From: Verrucomicrobiota bacterium
GTDB taxonomy: Bacteria > Verrucomicrobiota > Verrucomicrobiia > Limisphaerales > J093
Direction: 5' to 3'
NCBI GenBank assembly: GCA_022710935.1
Contig: JAKLFY010000046.1
Span: 1 to 50,717 of the forward strand
Length of the DNA: 50,717 nt
Shown here: positions 42,187 through 50,304 of the stretch, in pieces
Layout: each line of letters begins with the position of its first letter
How positions within the stretch are numbered: position 1 is the stretch's first letter
Position numbers and translations under genes: made by a program
Notes under the pieces: model-generated
Told to the model about the DNA's origin: nothing
Databases searched by the model: none
Seen by the model: the letters and a program-made list of their open reading frames with translations, nothing else

Positions 42187-42831
42187 ATGGCCTGGACACC
42201 TCTCAAACGCCCTTTCCAGTTGACGGTCAAACGCGCCATCGACTTGGTTGTGGCCGTTGCGGCGCTTCTCATTCTGTCTCCCTTGATGGTCTGCATTGCC
42301 GCCGCAATCAAGCTGACGAGCAAGGGCCCAGTGTTGTTTTCCCAGAGGCGGCTTGGAAAGCATGCCAAAGTCTTTCTCTTATACAAATTCAGGACCATGA
42401 TTGACGGTGCCGTCAACGTGGGCCTTGGCCTTTCGACGGCAGAGTCCGATCCGCGCATTACTCCCATCGGGCGGCTATTGCGCAGAAGCAGTCTTGATGA
42501 GCTTCCACAGTTGGTGAACGTGCTGAAAGGAGATATGTCCTTGGTCGGTCCGCGGCCCACAATCCCCGAGCACCTCGAGTATTATACTCCGGAGCAGCGA
42601 AGGCGCCTGGATATGCGACCAGGCCTTACCGGCCTGTCCATGATCAGGGGAAGGGCGAACAATCCTTGGTCTGTTCGGATTCGTTACGATGTGGAGTATG
42701 TTGAGACGTTCAGTTTATTGCTTGACGTCAGAATAATGCTGAGTACAGTTCGTGTCGTTCTGTCCGGCGAGAACACGTACTACGATTACACACAACATCG
42801 CAAAATGCCTTTCGATCTGACAAAGCCATGA
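42187..42831 (+). CDS. PglC-type undecaprenyl-phosphate sugar phosphotransferase
   Basis: A 214-residue monotopic phosphoglycosyl transferase that starts repeat-unit assembly by moving a sugar-1-phosphate from a UDP-sugar to undecaprenyl phosphate. One N-terminal membrane segment (residues about 17-40) is followed by KFRTM, the catalytic D104-E105 in SSLDELPQLVNVLKGD and MSLVGPRP. It has only the catalytic domain, like PglC, and lacks the extra membrane domain of WcaJ/WbaP. ATG 42187 fits the family start. Along with EpsN/PglE-like and WbpM/CapD-like genes it suggests an amino-dideoxysugar as first sugar (inference). Confidence 0.92.
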   Translation: MAWTPLKRPFQLTVKRAIDLVVAVAALLILSPLMVCIAAAIKLTSKGPVLFSQRRLGKHAKVFLLYKFRTMIDGAVNVGLGLSTAESDPRITPIGRLLRRSSLDELPQLVNVLKGDMSLVGPRPTIPEHLEYYTPEQRRRLDMRPGLTGLSMIRGRANNPWSVRIRYDVEYVETFSLLLDVRIMLSTVRVVLSGENTYYDYTQHRKMPFDLTKP

Positions 42832-42871
42832 TGCTCGAGCTGACCAGGAAGCAGAGTTGCCTGTCGACCCG

Positions 42872-42978
42872 GCTATACAAAGCGCCAGAAGTTTCGCCGC
42901 GTGCGGGCACGCGGCCTACAGGCTTGTAGGCCGGGTCCCCTGAGCCGGCGCTGCATCATTTATGTCGCTCTGTATAGC
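42872..42978 (+). repeat. 107-bp terminal-inverted-repeat element A, copy 3
   Basis: The best preserved ends: GCTATACAAAGCG left, CGCTCTGTATAGC right, exactly 107 bases as in copies 1 and 2. Lies 69 bases before the 3-hydroxyacyl-CoA dehydrogenase gene. Confidence 0.8.
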
Positions 42979-43035
42979 ATGACCGAACAGCATTCTAGCA
43001 TTTCCTTGGAAATGCCGATACTTGTCTCTTAGAGT

Positions 43036-43040
43036 GGAGG
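43036..43040 (+). promoter_or_regulatory. Shine-Dalgarno of the 3-hydroxyacyl-CoA dehydrogenase gene
   Basis: GGAGG seven bases before ATG 43048; supports that start. Confidence 0.6.
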
Positions 43041-43047
43041 AAGCGGA

Positions 43048-44349
43048 ATGAGTCTTTCAACAGATGCAAATGCCAGCAAGGCAGTGGTGCTGGGCACCGG
43101 CGGCACGATGGGCGCGCTCACGGGCGGCCTTCTTGCGCAAAGTGGAATGCAGGTGTGGTTTCTGAGCCGAACGCTGGCCGGTGCGCAGCGGGGTTTGCTG
43201 CGCGCCCAGAAACAGGCACGATCCGAGGTCATCGCTCGGCAGATCACCTGTGGAGATTATGATACGATGTTCGACGAGGCGTGCGCGCAAGCAGACTGGA
43301 TCATCGAGTGCGTTGCCGAAGACTACGATATTAAGAAGTCGATCTTGGATCGGGTGGACAGGCATCGGAAGCCGGAGGCAATTGTCAGTTCCATGACATC
43401 GAGCCTGTTGCTCGAGAGACTGGCCGATAATCACTCGGAGGGGTTTCAGAGGCACTTCATATCGACCCATTTCTACAATCCGCCTGGGAAGATGGCGGCC
43501 TGTGAGATCTGCGGCACAGCCAGAAGCGACCCGGCGATTGTGGATTGTATCGAGGAGTTGTGCCGCGTTCGTCTGAGGCGAGCAGTAATCCGCGTCAGAC
43601 CGACTGCAGGTTTCGCCGGCAACCGCATCGCATTCCTGCTCTTTTCGCGGATGACGGAATTGGCTGAGGAATACGGTGTGGAGATGATGGACTATCTGAT
43701 CGGTCCTTACACGGGGCGTGCGATGCCGCCCTTGGCGACGTTGGACTTAATCGGCCTCGACATTCACCGTGCGATCATCGAGAGCCTGCGTGCCAACACG
43801 CACGATGCCTTCCATGACGCTCTCGTCCTGCCAAGATATGTTGAGGCGATGATTGCCAGCGGTCACCTGGGCAGCAAGAGCCGCGACAGGGGTGGTTTCT
43901 ATCGCCGCCTCGAGAGCGGTGAGCACATGTACGTGAATCCCGGCAGTGGTCAGTATGTCAAGGCGTTCGGTCCGCATGTCCAGTTTGTCGAAGCCGCCAA
44001 AGATCACATCCACTCGGGGAGGTACCGCGAGGCGTTCCGCACGATTATGGCCGCCCAAGGCTCGGAGGCGGGCATAGTTCGGGAGATTCTGGCAGCCTAC
44101 ATTGCTTACGCATATTTGATGAGCGGTGAGGTGACGGACGCTAGCGATGGAATCGAAGGCATCGATCGGGTTATGAGTCGCGGTTTCAACTGGGCCAGTC
44201 CCAGTCTGGTCGTATACATGCTCGGGGGGCGGGACCGAGCGATTGAGCTTCTTGGATCGCAGAATTTGCCCGTGCCAGAACTGCTGCGAGTCGATCCGGC
44301 GTCCGATCGGCACGTCTTCAACGGCGGTCGCTATTTTGCCGCGAAATGA
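43048..44349 (+). CDS. 3-hydroxyacyl-CoA dehydrogenase family protein
   Basis: A 433-residue NAD-dependent dehydrogenase. The nucleotide motif is AVVLGTGGTMGALTGG (one glycine more than the usual GxGxMG). The catalytic His-Glu pair is visible as H141 in STHFYNPPGKMAACEICG with E153. It has an N-terminal 3HCDH_N and a C-terminal 3HCDH domain (GFAGNRIAFLLFSRMTELAEE; LDLIGLDI) plus a longer helical tail, and no fused enoyl-CoA hydratase. It would interconvert 3-ketoacyl-CoA and 3-hydroxyacyl-CoA. Next to a thiolase in a polysaccharide cluster it may make the acyl donor for an N-acyl group (inference). Element A copies flank it in opposite orientation. Confidence 0.85.
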   Translation: MSLSTDANASKAVVLGTGGTMGALTGGLLAQSGMQVWFLSRTLAGAQRGLLRAQKQARSEVIARQITCGDYDTMFDEACAQADWIIECVAEDYDIKKSILDRVDRHRKPEAIVSSMTSSLLLERLADNHSEGFQRHFISTHFYNPPGKMAACEICGTARSDPAIVDCIEELCRVRLRRAVIRVRPTAGFAGNRIAFLLFSRMTELAEEYGVEMMDYLIGPYTGRAMPPLATLDLIGLDIHRAIIESLRANTHDAFHDALVLPRYVEAMIASGHLGSKSRDRGGFYRRLESGEHMYVNPGSGQYVKAFGPHVQFVEAAKDHIHSGRYREAFRTIMAAQGSEAGIVREILAAYIAYAYLMSGEVTDASDGIEGIDRVMSRGFNWASPSLVVYMLGGRDRAIELLGSQNLPVPELLRVDPASDRHVFNGGRYFAAK

Positions 44350-44357
44350 GCCGACTC

Positions 44358-44417
44358 GGCTACAGGGTTGTGGACCGCGTGCCCGCACGCGCCGGAACTT
44401 TTGACGCTGTGTATAGC
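44358..44417 (-). repeat. element A, partial inverted copy
   Basis: On the minus strand GCTATACACAGCGTCAAAAG then CGCGTGCGGGCACGCGG, matching the left half of the 42872 copy. Only about 60 bases remain. Together with 42872-42978 it brackets the dehydrogenase gene. Confidence 0.7.
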
Positions 44418-44443
44418 AAGAGCAGCACCAACCTTTTCTGCAC

Positions 44444-45682
44444 ATGAGAAACCACGGAGTCTTTCTACTGGGCGGCTATCAGACGGACTTTGCGCGCAAC
44501 TGGGCTCGTGAGAACAAGCATATCTCGGCCATGATGCTCGAGGCGTATGAAGGCTCACTGGCCACCACGCGGATTGAGCCTGGCGACATCAAGGCCGCCT
44601 TTGTCGGCAACTTCGCAGCGGAATTGTACTGCATGCAGGCGCATCTGGGGGCCTTCTTTGCGGACTTTGACCCGGCGTTTCGCGGATTGCCCACCAGCCG
44701 ATTCGAGGGCGCCTGTGCGTCGAGCGCGCTCGCTGCAATGTCGGCTCTGGCGCACATCGAAGCGGGTCTGTACGACTGCATCGCCCTCATTGGCGTTGAG
44801 TTGATGAAGAGTGCCACTCCAGCCCGAGGTGGCGACTATCTGGGCACGGCCGCCTGGTATACTCGGGAATCGGCCGGCGTCGATTTCCCTTTTCCCAAGC
44901 TCTTCGGCAGACTGGGAGATGTGTACGATGAACGCTATGGCTTGGACGACGCGCACCTGGCGAGGATCTCGGCCATCAACTACGCCAACGCAAAACGCAA
45001 TCCCAACGCGCAGACGCGCGATTGGTTCATGAGTCACGAGCACGCCCGCTCCGTGGGCCAGTACAACTCGACGATCGCCGGGCGCATCAAAATCACCGAT
45101 TGCTCACAGGTTACGGACGGGGCTGTTTGCCTCTACCTGTCTTCTGAACGTTTTGCGAAGGAGTATGGCAGGCGCTGTGGGGTCAAACTCGAGTCGATTC
45201 CGCGCATTCTTGGTTGGGGGCACACGACTGCTCCGCTCGAGTTCTCCGTCAAAATTGCCGAGTCGGAAGGTCAGCCGTTTGTCTTGCCATGGACCCGCAA
45301 GGCCATTGTGGACGCCTACAGCCGTGCCGGCATGAGAGATTGTTGGGATCTGGATGCCATTGAGACGCATGACTGCTTTACAACGTCTGAATACATGGCC
45401 ATCGACCACTTCGGGCTGACTCCCCCGGGAAAGAGTTGGCAGGCGATCGATGAGGGTGTGATCGAGTTGAACGGAAAATTGCCAATGAATCCGTCCGGCG
45501 GGCTGATCGGCTGTGGTCATCCGGTCGGAGCGACGGGTGCCCGGCAGTTGTTGGACGCCTACAAGCAGGTGACAGGCAGCGCCGGCGAGTACCAGGTCGA
45601 AAATGCGCGCCGTGTCGCCACGCTGAATCTCGGCGGCTCAGCGACGACCAATGTCTGTTTCATTGTCGGTGTTGAAACCTGA
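44444..45682 (+). CDS. thiolase family protein
   Basis: A 412-residue thiolase-fold enzyme. The nucleophile is C91 in RFEGACASSALAAMSAL; the other active-site motifs are IETHDCFTTSEY and GGLIGCGHPVGATGARQ. The group resembles SCP2-type thiolases/acetyl-CoA acetyltransferases, which condense or cleave 3-ketoacyl-CoA. With the preceding dehydrogenase it could make 3-hydroxybutyryl-CoA or a related 3-hydroxyacyl-CoA from acetyl-CoA units; such groups are known as N-acyl substituents of amino sugars in bacterial glycans. The stop overlaps the next start (ATGA). Confidence 0.87.
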   Translation: MRNHGVFLLGGYQTDFARNWARENKHISAMMLEAYEGSLATTRIEPGDIKAAFVGNFAAELYCMQAHLGAFFADFDPAFRGLPTSRFEGACASSALAAMSALAHIEAGLYDCIALIGVELMKSATPARGGDYLGTAAWYTRESAGVDFPFPKLFGRLGDVYDERYGLDDAHLARISAINYANAKRNPNAQTRDWFMSHEHARSVGQYNSTIAGRIKITDCSQVTDGAVCLYLSSERFAKEYGRRCGVKLESIPRILGWGHTTAPLEFSVKIAESEGQPFVLPWTRKAIVDAYSRAGMRDCWDLDAIETHDCFTTSEYMAIDHFGLTPPGKSWQAIDEGVIELNGKLPMNPSGGLIGCGHPVGATGARQLLDAYKQVTGSAGEYQVENARRVATLNLGGSATTNVCFIVGVET

Positions 45683-45916
45683 TGAATGTCTTGCTGACAT
45701 GCAGCGGCCGCCGGAATTACCTCGGTCAGTTCTTCAAAGAGGCGTTGCATGGACATAGACTGGTCATGGCCGTTCTCGCACCTTGCAGGGGCGAATCTTC
45801 CCGAGGCGATCGTCGCCTGGGCATCACACGGTCCGGTGTCAGCAGATTGGTTTTCCGTTGCGCCCAATGTGACAGGCGCCAAGTGTGATCGCTTGGTTCG
45901 TGTGAATGACTGTTAG
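45682..45916 (+). pseudogene. ATP-grasp gene with internal deletion
   Basis: The first 31 codons (MNVLLTCSGRRNYLGQFF, then KEALHGHRLVMA) match the start of the ATP-grasp at 38980. After a junction near 45775 a different frame reads FSHLAGANLPEAIVAWASHG, then PVSADWFSVAPNVTGAKCDR and a stop at 45916, which matches the last 50 residues of that protein (SHMAGANLPAALIAWATNG). About 270 codons, including the whole catalytic core, are missing and the two ends are out of frame. It begins by overlapping the thiolase stop, so it was once the third gene of that operon. Confidence 0.88.
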
Positions 45917-46289
45917 GCCCGATTTCATCGTTTCTCGCGGTTCACCTCGTCCGTGACGATCATCTCTTTGGTTACTCGTAATCGTAATCGTAATCGCTTC
46001 CCCTAACCCGGAAATCTCACCAGTGGGGCGGTCGCGGCATTCCTGACGGTCGGTGGGTGAGATTTCCGGGTCCTGTCACTTTGAATGGCGACTGGGTCGA
46101 GATTACGATTACGAGTAGGATTACGATTACGACCGGAGGCAGCGGTTTGTTTGCCCACTGTCGTACCGCCCACCGACGCACCGACGCACCGCCCACTGTC
46201 GTACCGCCCACCGACGCACTGGCTACCGACGCACTGGCTACCGACGCCCCCCCAAACTCCGATCTCCCATCTCCGAACCCCGATCTCCC
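45917..46289. repeat. repeat mosaic before the WbpM/CapD-like gene
   Basis: TAATCG hexamers (45978-45996), element C (46007-46070), GATTACGATTACGAGTAGG (46100-46130), then ACCGCCCACCGACGCACCG words and CTCCGATCTCCCATCTCCG words up to the ATG. The C/T-rich leader has no Shine-Dalgarno. Just before it, GTTTCTCGCGGTTCACCTCG matches the stretch at 8170-8190 (GTTTCTCGCGGTTCACCTTG), showing a longer shared segment. Confidence 0.75.
46007..46070 (-). repeat. palindromic element C, copy 3
   Basis: Perfect 15-bp arms CCCGGAAATCTCACC / GGTGAGATTTCCGGG around AGTGGGGCGGTCGCGGCATT. Same orientation as the copy at 25858. Confidence 0.85.
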
Positions 46290-48242
46290 ATGTCCCCTTC
46301 TGAATCTCCCGTGAACTCTCCTCTGCCGCCTTCGCCTCCACCGCCCGCCGCGGGTGGCAAACCCGGGTCGGCTGTCCCGAAGCAACGCAACGGGTTTTCG
46401 CTCGCCGAGAGGCGGATCATTCTCCTCATCCTCTACAGCGCCGGGCTGATGGCCTCTTACTGGCTTGCTTTCGAGTTCCGATTCGACTTCAAGGTGCCGG
46501 AGTCCTTCCAAGACGAATTGGGTCACGGCTGGTGGATGGCTCTTCCGCTCAAGCTGCTGGCGCTGGTGATCTTTGGCCAGTTCACGGGCTTGCTGAGCTT
46601 CTTCGGTCTGCCGGATCTGTGGCGGATCTTCTACGCGATGACCGCGGTGTCTCTGCTGCTCTTTCTAGCCAGCGTGACTGGGATTGTCGGATCGACACTT
46701 CCTCGTGGAGTCATTCTCATCGATTATGTCTTGTCGTTTGCGGCGATTGTTGGCATTCGCACCGGCTTTCGGGTGATCCGCGAGCGGTTGCGCGGACGCG
46801 GCGGGCCGCGCACATTGACCGCCAAGCGGGTTGGCATCATCGGGGCAGGGGATGTCGGCGCATCGCTGGCCAAGGACCTGCTCTCGAGACGCGGCCTCGG
46901 TCTGGTGCCGGTGGCCTTTTTCGACGACGACTCGCACAAGTGGAATTCGCAGGTCCATGGCATCCCGGTCCGGGGCCAGCCGGAGCGATTGCGGAGTCCG
47001 GATTTCCGAATGGATCTGGACGAGGTGATCATTGCGCTGCCCACGGCCAGCGCGGAGAGGATCCGCGAGATTGTCCGTCTCTTGCAGAGCCTGCACCTCA
47101 AGTTCGAGACGGTGCCGTCCTACGAACAACTCGCTACCGGCAAAGTGCGCGTCAGCCAGTTGCGTCCGGTCGAGATTCAAGACCTCTTGAATCGCGAGCC
47201 GGTCAAGCTCGACTCGGCCTCGATCCAGCAGCAGATCCAGGGGCGCACGGTGATGGTGACAGGCGCGGGCGGGAGCATCGGCAGCGAGCTCTGCCGCCAG
47301 ATCGTCGAGCGGGATCCGCGCGCCCTGCTCATGCTCGATCAGTCTGAGGTCCAGTTGTTCCCGATCGAGCAGGAACTGCTCGGGCAGGGTTACGGCGGCC
47401 AGGTCGTGCCCGTTGTTGCCGATATTCTCGATGAAGCCCGGATGCGATTCATCTTCTCGAGGTTCAAGCCGGAACTGATCTTTCACGCCGCTGCCCACAA
47501 ACACGTGCCGATGATGGAAAGCCAGCCGGGCGAGGCGCTCAAGAACAACTCGATCGGCACCGCCCGCCTCTCGAACCTGGCGCGCGAATACGGCGTGGAT
47601 CGCTTTGTCCTGATCTCGACCGACAAGGCCATTAACCCGACGAGTGTCATGGGGGCGTCGAAACGCCTGGCCGAGATCTATCTCCAGGCCCTCTCAGCCA
47701 GCGCCTCGAATGGCACGAAGTTCATGGCCGTCCGGTTCGGCAACGTGCTCGGGTCCTCGGGCAGTGTCATCCCCGTGTTCACCAAACAGATCGCCGCGGG
47801 CGGTCCGGTAACGGTGACCCATCCCGAGGTGAAGCGCTATTTCATGACCATCCCCGAGGCTGTGGGCCTGGTGCTCCAGTCGGCGTTCATGGGCGAAGGC
47901 GGCGAGATCTTCGTGCTCGATATGGGGCAGCCGGTCAAGATCGTCGATCTGGCGCGTCAGTTGATCGAACTCAACGGGCTCGAACCGGACGAGGACATCG
48001 AGATCCGGTTCACGGGGCTGCGTCCGGGCGAGAAACTGTTCGAGGAACTGTCGCATCGCACCGAGAACCACCAAACGACGAGCCATCCGAAAGTGATGCG
48101 TTTTGTGAGCCAGCCGCGGACGCTCGACGAGGTCCAGGCCGAGTTCGCGGCGCTCGAACGGCAGCTCGACAACACCGAGCGCAACCAGCTCAAACAGCGC
48201 ATCAAACAGCTCGTGCCCGAGTATCAGCCGTATCTGGTGTGA
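46290..48242 (+). CDS. WbpM/CapD/PglF-type nucleoside-diphosphate-sugar 4,6-dehydratase
   Basis: A 650-residue membrane-anchored UDP-GlcNAc 4,6-dehydratase. A proline-rich N terminus is followed by four hydrophobic segments (residues about 45-165), a CoA-binding-like Rossmann domain (KRVGIIGAGDVGASLAKDLL) and the catalytic domain (VMVTGAGGSIGSELCRQIVE, AAAHKHVPMMESQPGEAL, STDKAINPTSVMGASKRLAE with Met replacing Tyr, and GSSGSVIPVFTKQIAAGGP). The product, a UDP-4-keto-6-deoxy-HexNAc, is the substrate for the EpsN/PglE-like aminotransferase at 40116. The proline-rich tail follows a repeat leader directly, so a later start is possible. Confidence 0.94.
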   Translation: MSPSESPVNSPLPPSPPPPAAGGKPGSAVPKQRNGFSLAERRIILLILYSAGLMASYWLAFEFRFDFKVPESFQDELGHGWWMALPLKLLALVIFGQFTGLLSFFGLPDLWRIFYAMTAVSLLLFLASVTGIVGSTLPRGVILIDYVLSFAAIVGIRTGFRVIRERLRGRGGPRTLTAKRVGIIGAGDVGASLAKDLLSRRGLGLVPVAFFDDDSHKWNSQVHGIPVRGQPERLRSPDFRMDLDEVIIALPTASAERIREIVRLLQSLHLKFETVPSYEQLATGKVRVSQLRPVEIQDLLNREPVKLDSASIQQQIQGRTVMVTGAGGSIGSELCRQIVERDPRALLMLDQSEVQLFPIEQELLGQGYGGQVVPVVADILDEARMRFIFSRFKPELIFHAAAHKHVPMMESQPGEALKNNSIGTARLSNLAREYGVDRFVLISTDKAINPTSVMGASKRLAEIYLQALSASASNGTKFMAVRFGNVLGSSGSVIPVFTKQIAAGGPVTVTHPEVKRYFMTIPEAVGLVLQSAFMGEGGEIFVLDMGQPVKIVDLARQLIELNGLEPDEDIEIRFTGLRPGEKLFEELSHRTENHQTTSHPKVMRFVSQPRTLDEVQAEFAALERQLDNTERNQLKQRIKQLVPEYQPYLV

Positions 48243-48381
48243 GATCGGAGATGGGAGATCGGAGATCGGAGATCGGAGATCGGTGCGTCGGTGCGTCGGT
48301 AGCCGGTGCGTCGGTGCGTCGGTGGCCGGTGGAACAGCGACAGGAGTCTGCGAATTCTTAATCGTAATCGTAATCGTAATC
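48243..48381 (+). repeat. G/A-rich word run after the WbpM/CapD-like gene
   Basis: Starts at the stop codon: GATCGGAGATGGGAGATCGG words, GGTGCGTCGGTGCGTCGGT words, GGTGGCCGG, then TAATCG hexamers at 48360-48381. Same order as 2716-2861. The remaining bases to 48518 are ordinary. Confidence 0.8.
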
Positions 48382-48518
48382 GCTACTCCTGACTTGCTGA
48401 AACTGCGGACCGGCCCGGGCTGGAATTAGGAGGAAAGCATAATCAGAGTCACAAAGCAGAATAGCCAGCTTGGCAAATGTAACAGGCTGCTCTACGGCGA
48501 TTGTGAATAGACACTTTT

Positions 48519-49379
48519 ATGGAAGCAGATCAACCTTCAACTGAGTGCAGCGCGCGATCCCGACTGGGTTGGATCTACGTGATAATCCTCTCGGCTGCCG
48601 TCGTGGGGTTGTGGAGTTTCCCTTACCTCTGGTACAGACCACATGCAAAGGGGCAGAGTCGTCTGTGGCTGCGCGAGCGAAGCCAGATTGAGGGCTGGAT
48701 TTTCCATCGGATTCCCGTTACGGAGCGCGCCGAGAGGTTGCTTATAGCGGACAAGCATTTCAGCGGCGTTTTCACCAACCTGCAGACAGGGGTACCCGTC
48801 CAGGTCTTCTCGGCCAAACGCTATTCGCAAAGATCTGATGAAACGGGTCTGTTCATGCACACTCCGGACCGGTGTTGGAGTGACGTTGGCTGGGAGATCG
48901 ACGTCATTTCGCCCGATTCTCTGGAGCTTGAGGTGCATGGAGTTCAGATGCAATTCGAACGGCGGCTCTTCGTGCACGACACACAGCGCGAACTGGTCTA
49001 TTTTGGCGGCTTGGTGGGCGGGATGCCGGTGCCATATCGCCTGAACCATAATCTTTCAGTGGGGATGAGGCGCGCTCTGCGCGAAGCGGCCGGCAAGAAG
49101 GAGTCCATCGTGAGAGCCACGGACACCCGATTCTGGGCGCGTATTTGGAAGGGATTTGTTGACCGCGATCCGGTGATGGGCCCAAAGCAGTTCATTCGGT
49201 TATCCACGTCCTGTTCCGGGCAGGACTTGTCCGAGCAGGACCGACTTCTCCGAGATTTTTTGAGTCTCTGGTTGGAACCCTCTGATTACGAGGCCGAGAT
49301 CGAGACTTGGCGGTCCGAATTGGGGCGCGAACGAGAACAATGGAGACCAAGTAGGGGGGCAGACTCGTCTCAAGGCTGA
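48519..49379 (+). CDS. exosortase-associated EpsI-like protein
   Basis: A 286-residue protein with one N-terminal membrane anchor (residues about 16-36, IYVIILSAAVVGLWSFPYLW) and an outer domain of the EpsI type. The best motif is FSAKRYSQRSDETGLFMHTP then DRCWSDVGWEID, the HTPDxCW signature of proteins found next to exosortases. It precedes the exosortase gene by 43 bases. EpsI-like proteins are required for exopolysaccharide production in Methylobacillus-type EPS clusters; their exact activity is unknown. A classical fused exosortase domain is absent, consistent with a split arrangement. Confidence 0.8.
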   Translation: MEADQPSTECSARSRLGWIYVIILSAAVVGLWSFPYLWYRPHAKGQSRLWLRERSQIEGWIFHRIPVTERAERLLIADKHFSGVFTNLQTGVPVQVFSAKRYSQRSDETGLFMHTPDRCWSDVGWEIDVISPDSLELEVHGVQMQFERRLFVHDTQRELVYFGGLVGGMPVPYRLNHNLSVGMRRALREAAGKKESIVRATDTRFWARIWKGFVDRDPVMGPKQFIRLSTSCSGQDLSEQDRLLRDFLSLWLEPSDYEAEIETWRSELGREREQWRPSRGADSSQG

Positions 49380-49422
49380 CTGGGTCTGAGACCGTCATTC
49401 TGACTTCATCACCCGTTAACCG

Positions 49423-50304
49423 ATGCGCACCTTATCGAACACACTGTTTCTTCTGACACCGTCCTTTCTGGCAATGGCGTGGCTGGTGTCACGAGCCAAG
49501 TGGTTTTGGAATAATCAACCCGATCTGCAGTTCGGATGGGTGGTGCTCGTGCTTTGCATCTACCTGTTCCATGAATCCTGGGCAGCGCGACCGCCGGTGC
49601 ACGTAAGACTTCGCTGGTGGGTTGTGCTGACGATCTTATCGGGCTGCGCACTGTTGGTCTTCATCCAGGGATATTGGGCGATCTTCGGCATGCATCCGGC
49701 CATCATGCAGGGTTTTGCCGCAGGGCTCCTGTTATTGGCCTGTGCAAACCTTGGCTTGGTATTTGGATGGGCCGGAGTGCGGCAGCTCGGATTCGCCTAC
49801 GCTTTCATCCTGATCGCACTCCCCTTGCCCACAATCATCTATGGTCCTTTGGTTGCAGGCCTGCAGTCCAAGGTCGCAACTGTGAACGTCGAGTTGCTCA
49901 ATCTCATTGGCATTCCTGCTCAACAGGTGGGCAGTCTCATTCACCTGCCCAACGGCACGGTCGGAATCGACGAGGCATGCAGCGGAGTCCGGAGTCTGCA
50001 ATCGACGATCATGGCGGCGATCTTCATCGGGTACGTCGCGCTCAAGCGGAATAGTCTGCGTCTGATCCTGTTCGGCGCCGGCGTCGTGCTTGCGATTGTC
50101 GGGAATATCGGGCGTTCGCTCTACCTGAGCCTGATGGCACATTGGCGTGGCATGGATGCGATCGAGAAGGTCCACGATGCGGCCGGCTGGTCTGTCCTGG
50201 CGTTCACGGCAGCCGGTGTGATTCTGTTGTCGTGGATGATCAGCAGGGCGGAGAAGGCGGTGCAGACCGCGGCAGCCGCCCGGGCGCGGGCGGATGACGA
50301 TTGA
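49423..50304 (+). CDS. xrt: exosortase (EpsH family)
   Basis: A 293-residue polytopic membrane protein with about eight hydrophobic segments. The catalytic triad of exosortases is visible: C186 in GIDEACSGVRSLQS, R231 in VGNIGRSLYLS and H251 in EKVHDAAGW. Exosortases process proteins with a C-terminal PEP-CTERM-like sorting signal and are typically encoded beside exopolysaccharide genes. No PEP-CTERM substrate gene is present in the window. The ATG follows CACCCGTTAACCG with no clear ribosome binding site. It is the last gene, and the repeat words resume about 25 bases after its stop. Confidence 0.93.
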   Translation: MRTLSNTLFLLTPSFLAMAWLVSRAKWFWNNQPDLQFGWVVLVLCIYLFHESWAARPPVHVRLRWWVVLTILSGCALLVFIQGYWAIFGMHPAIMQGFAAGLLLLACANLGLVFGWAGVRQLGFAYAFILIALPLPTIIYGPLVAGLQSKVATVNVELLNLIGIPAQQVGSLIHLPNGTVGIDEACSGVRSLQSTIMAAIFIGYVALKRNSLRLILFGAGVVLAIVGNIGRSLYLSLMAHWRGMDAIEKVHDAAGWSVLAFTAAGVILLSWMISRAEKAVQTAAAARARADDD

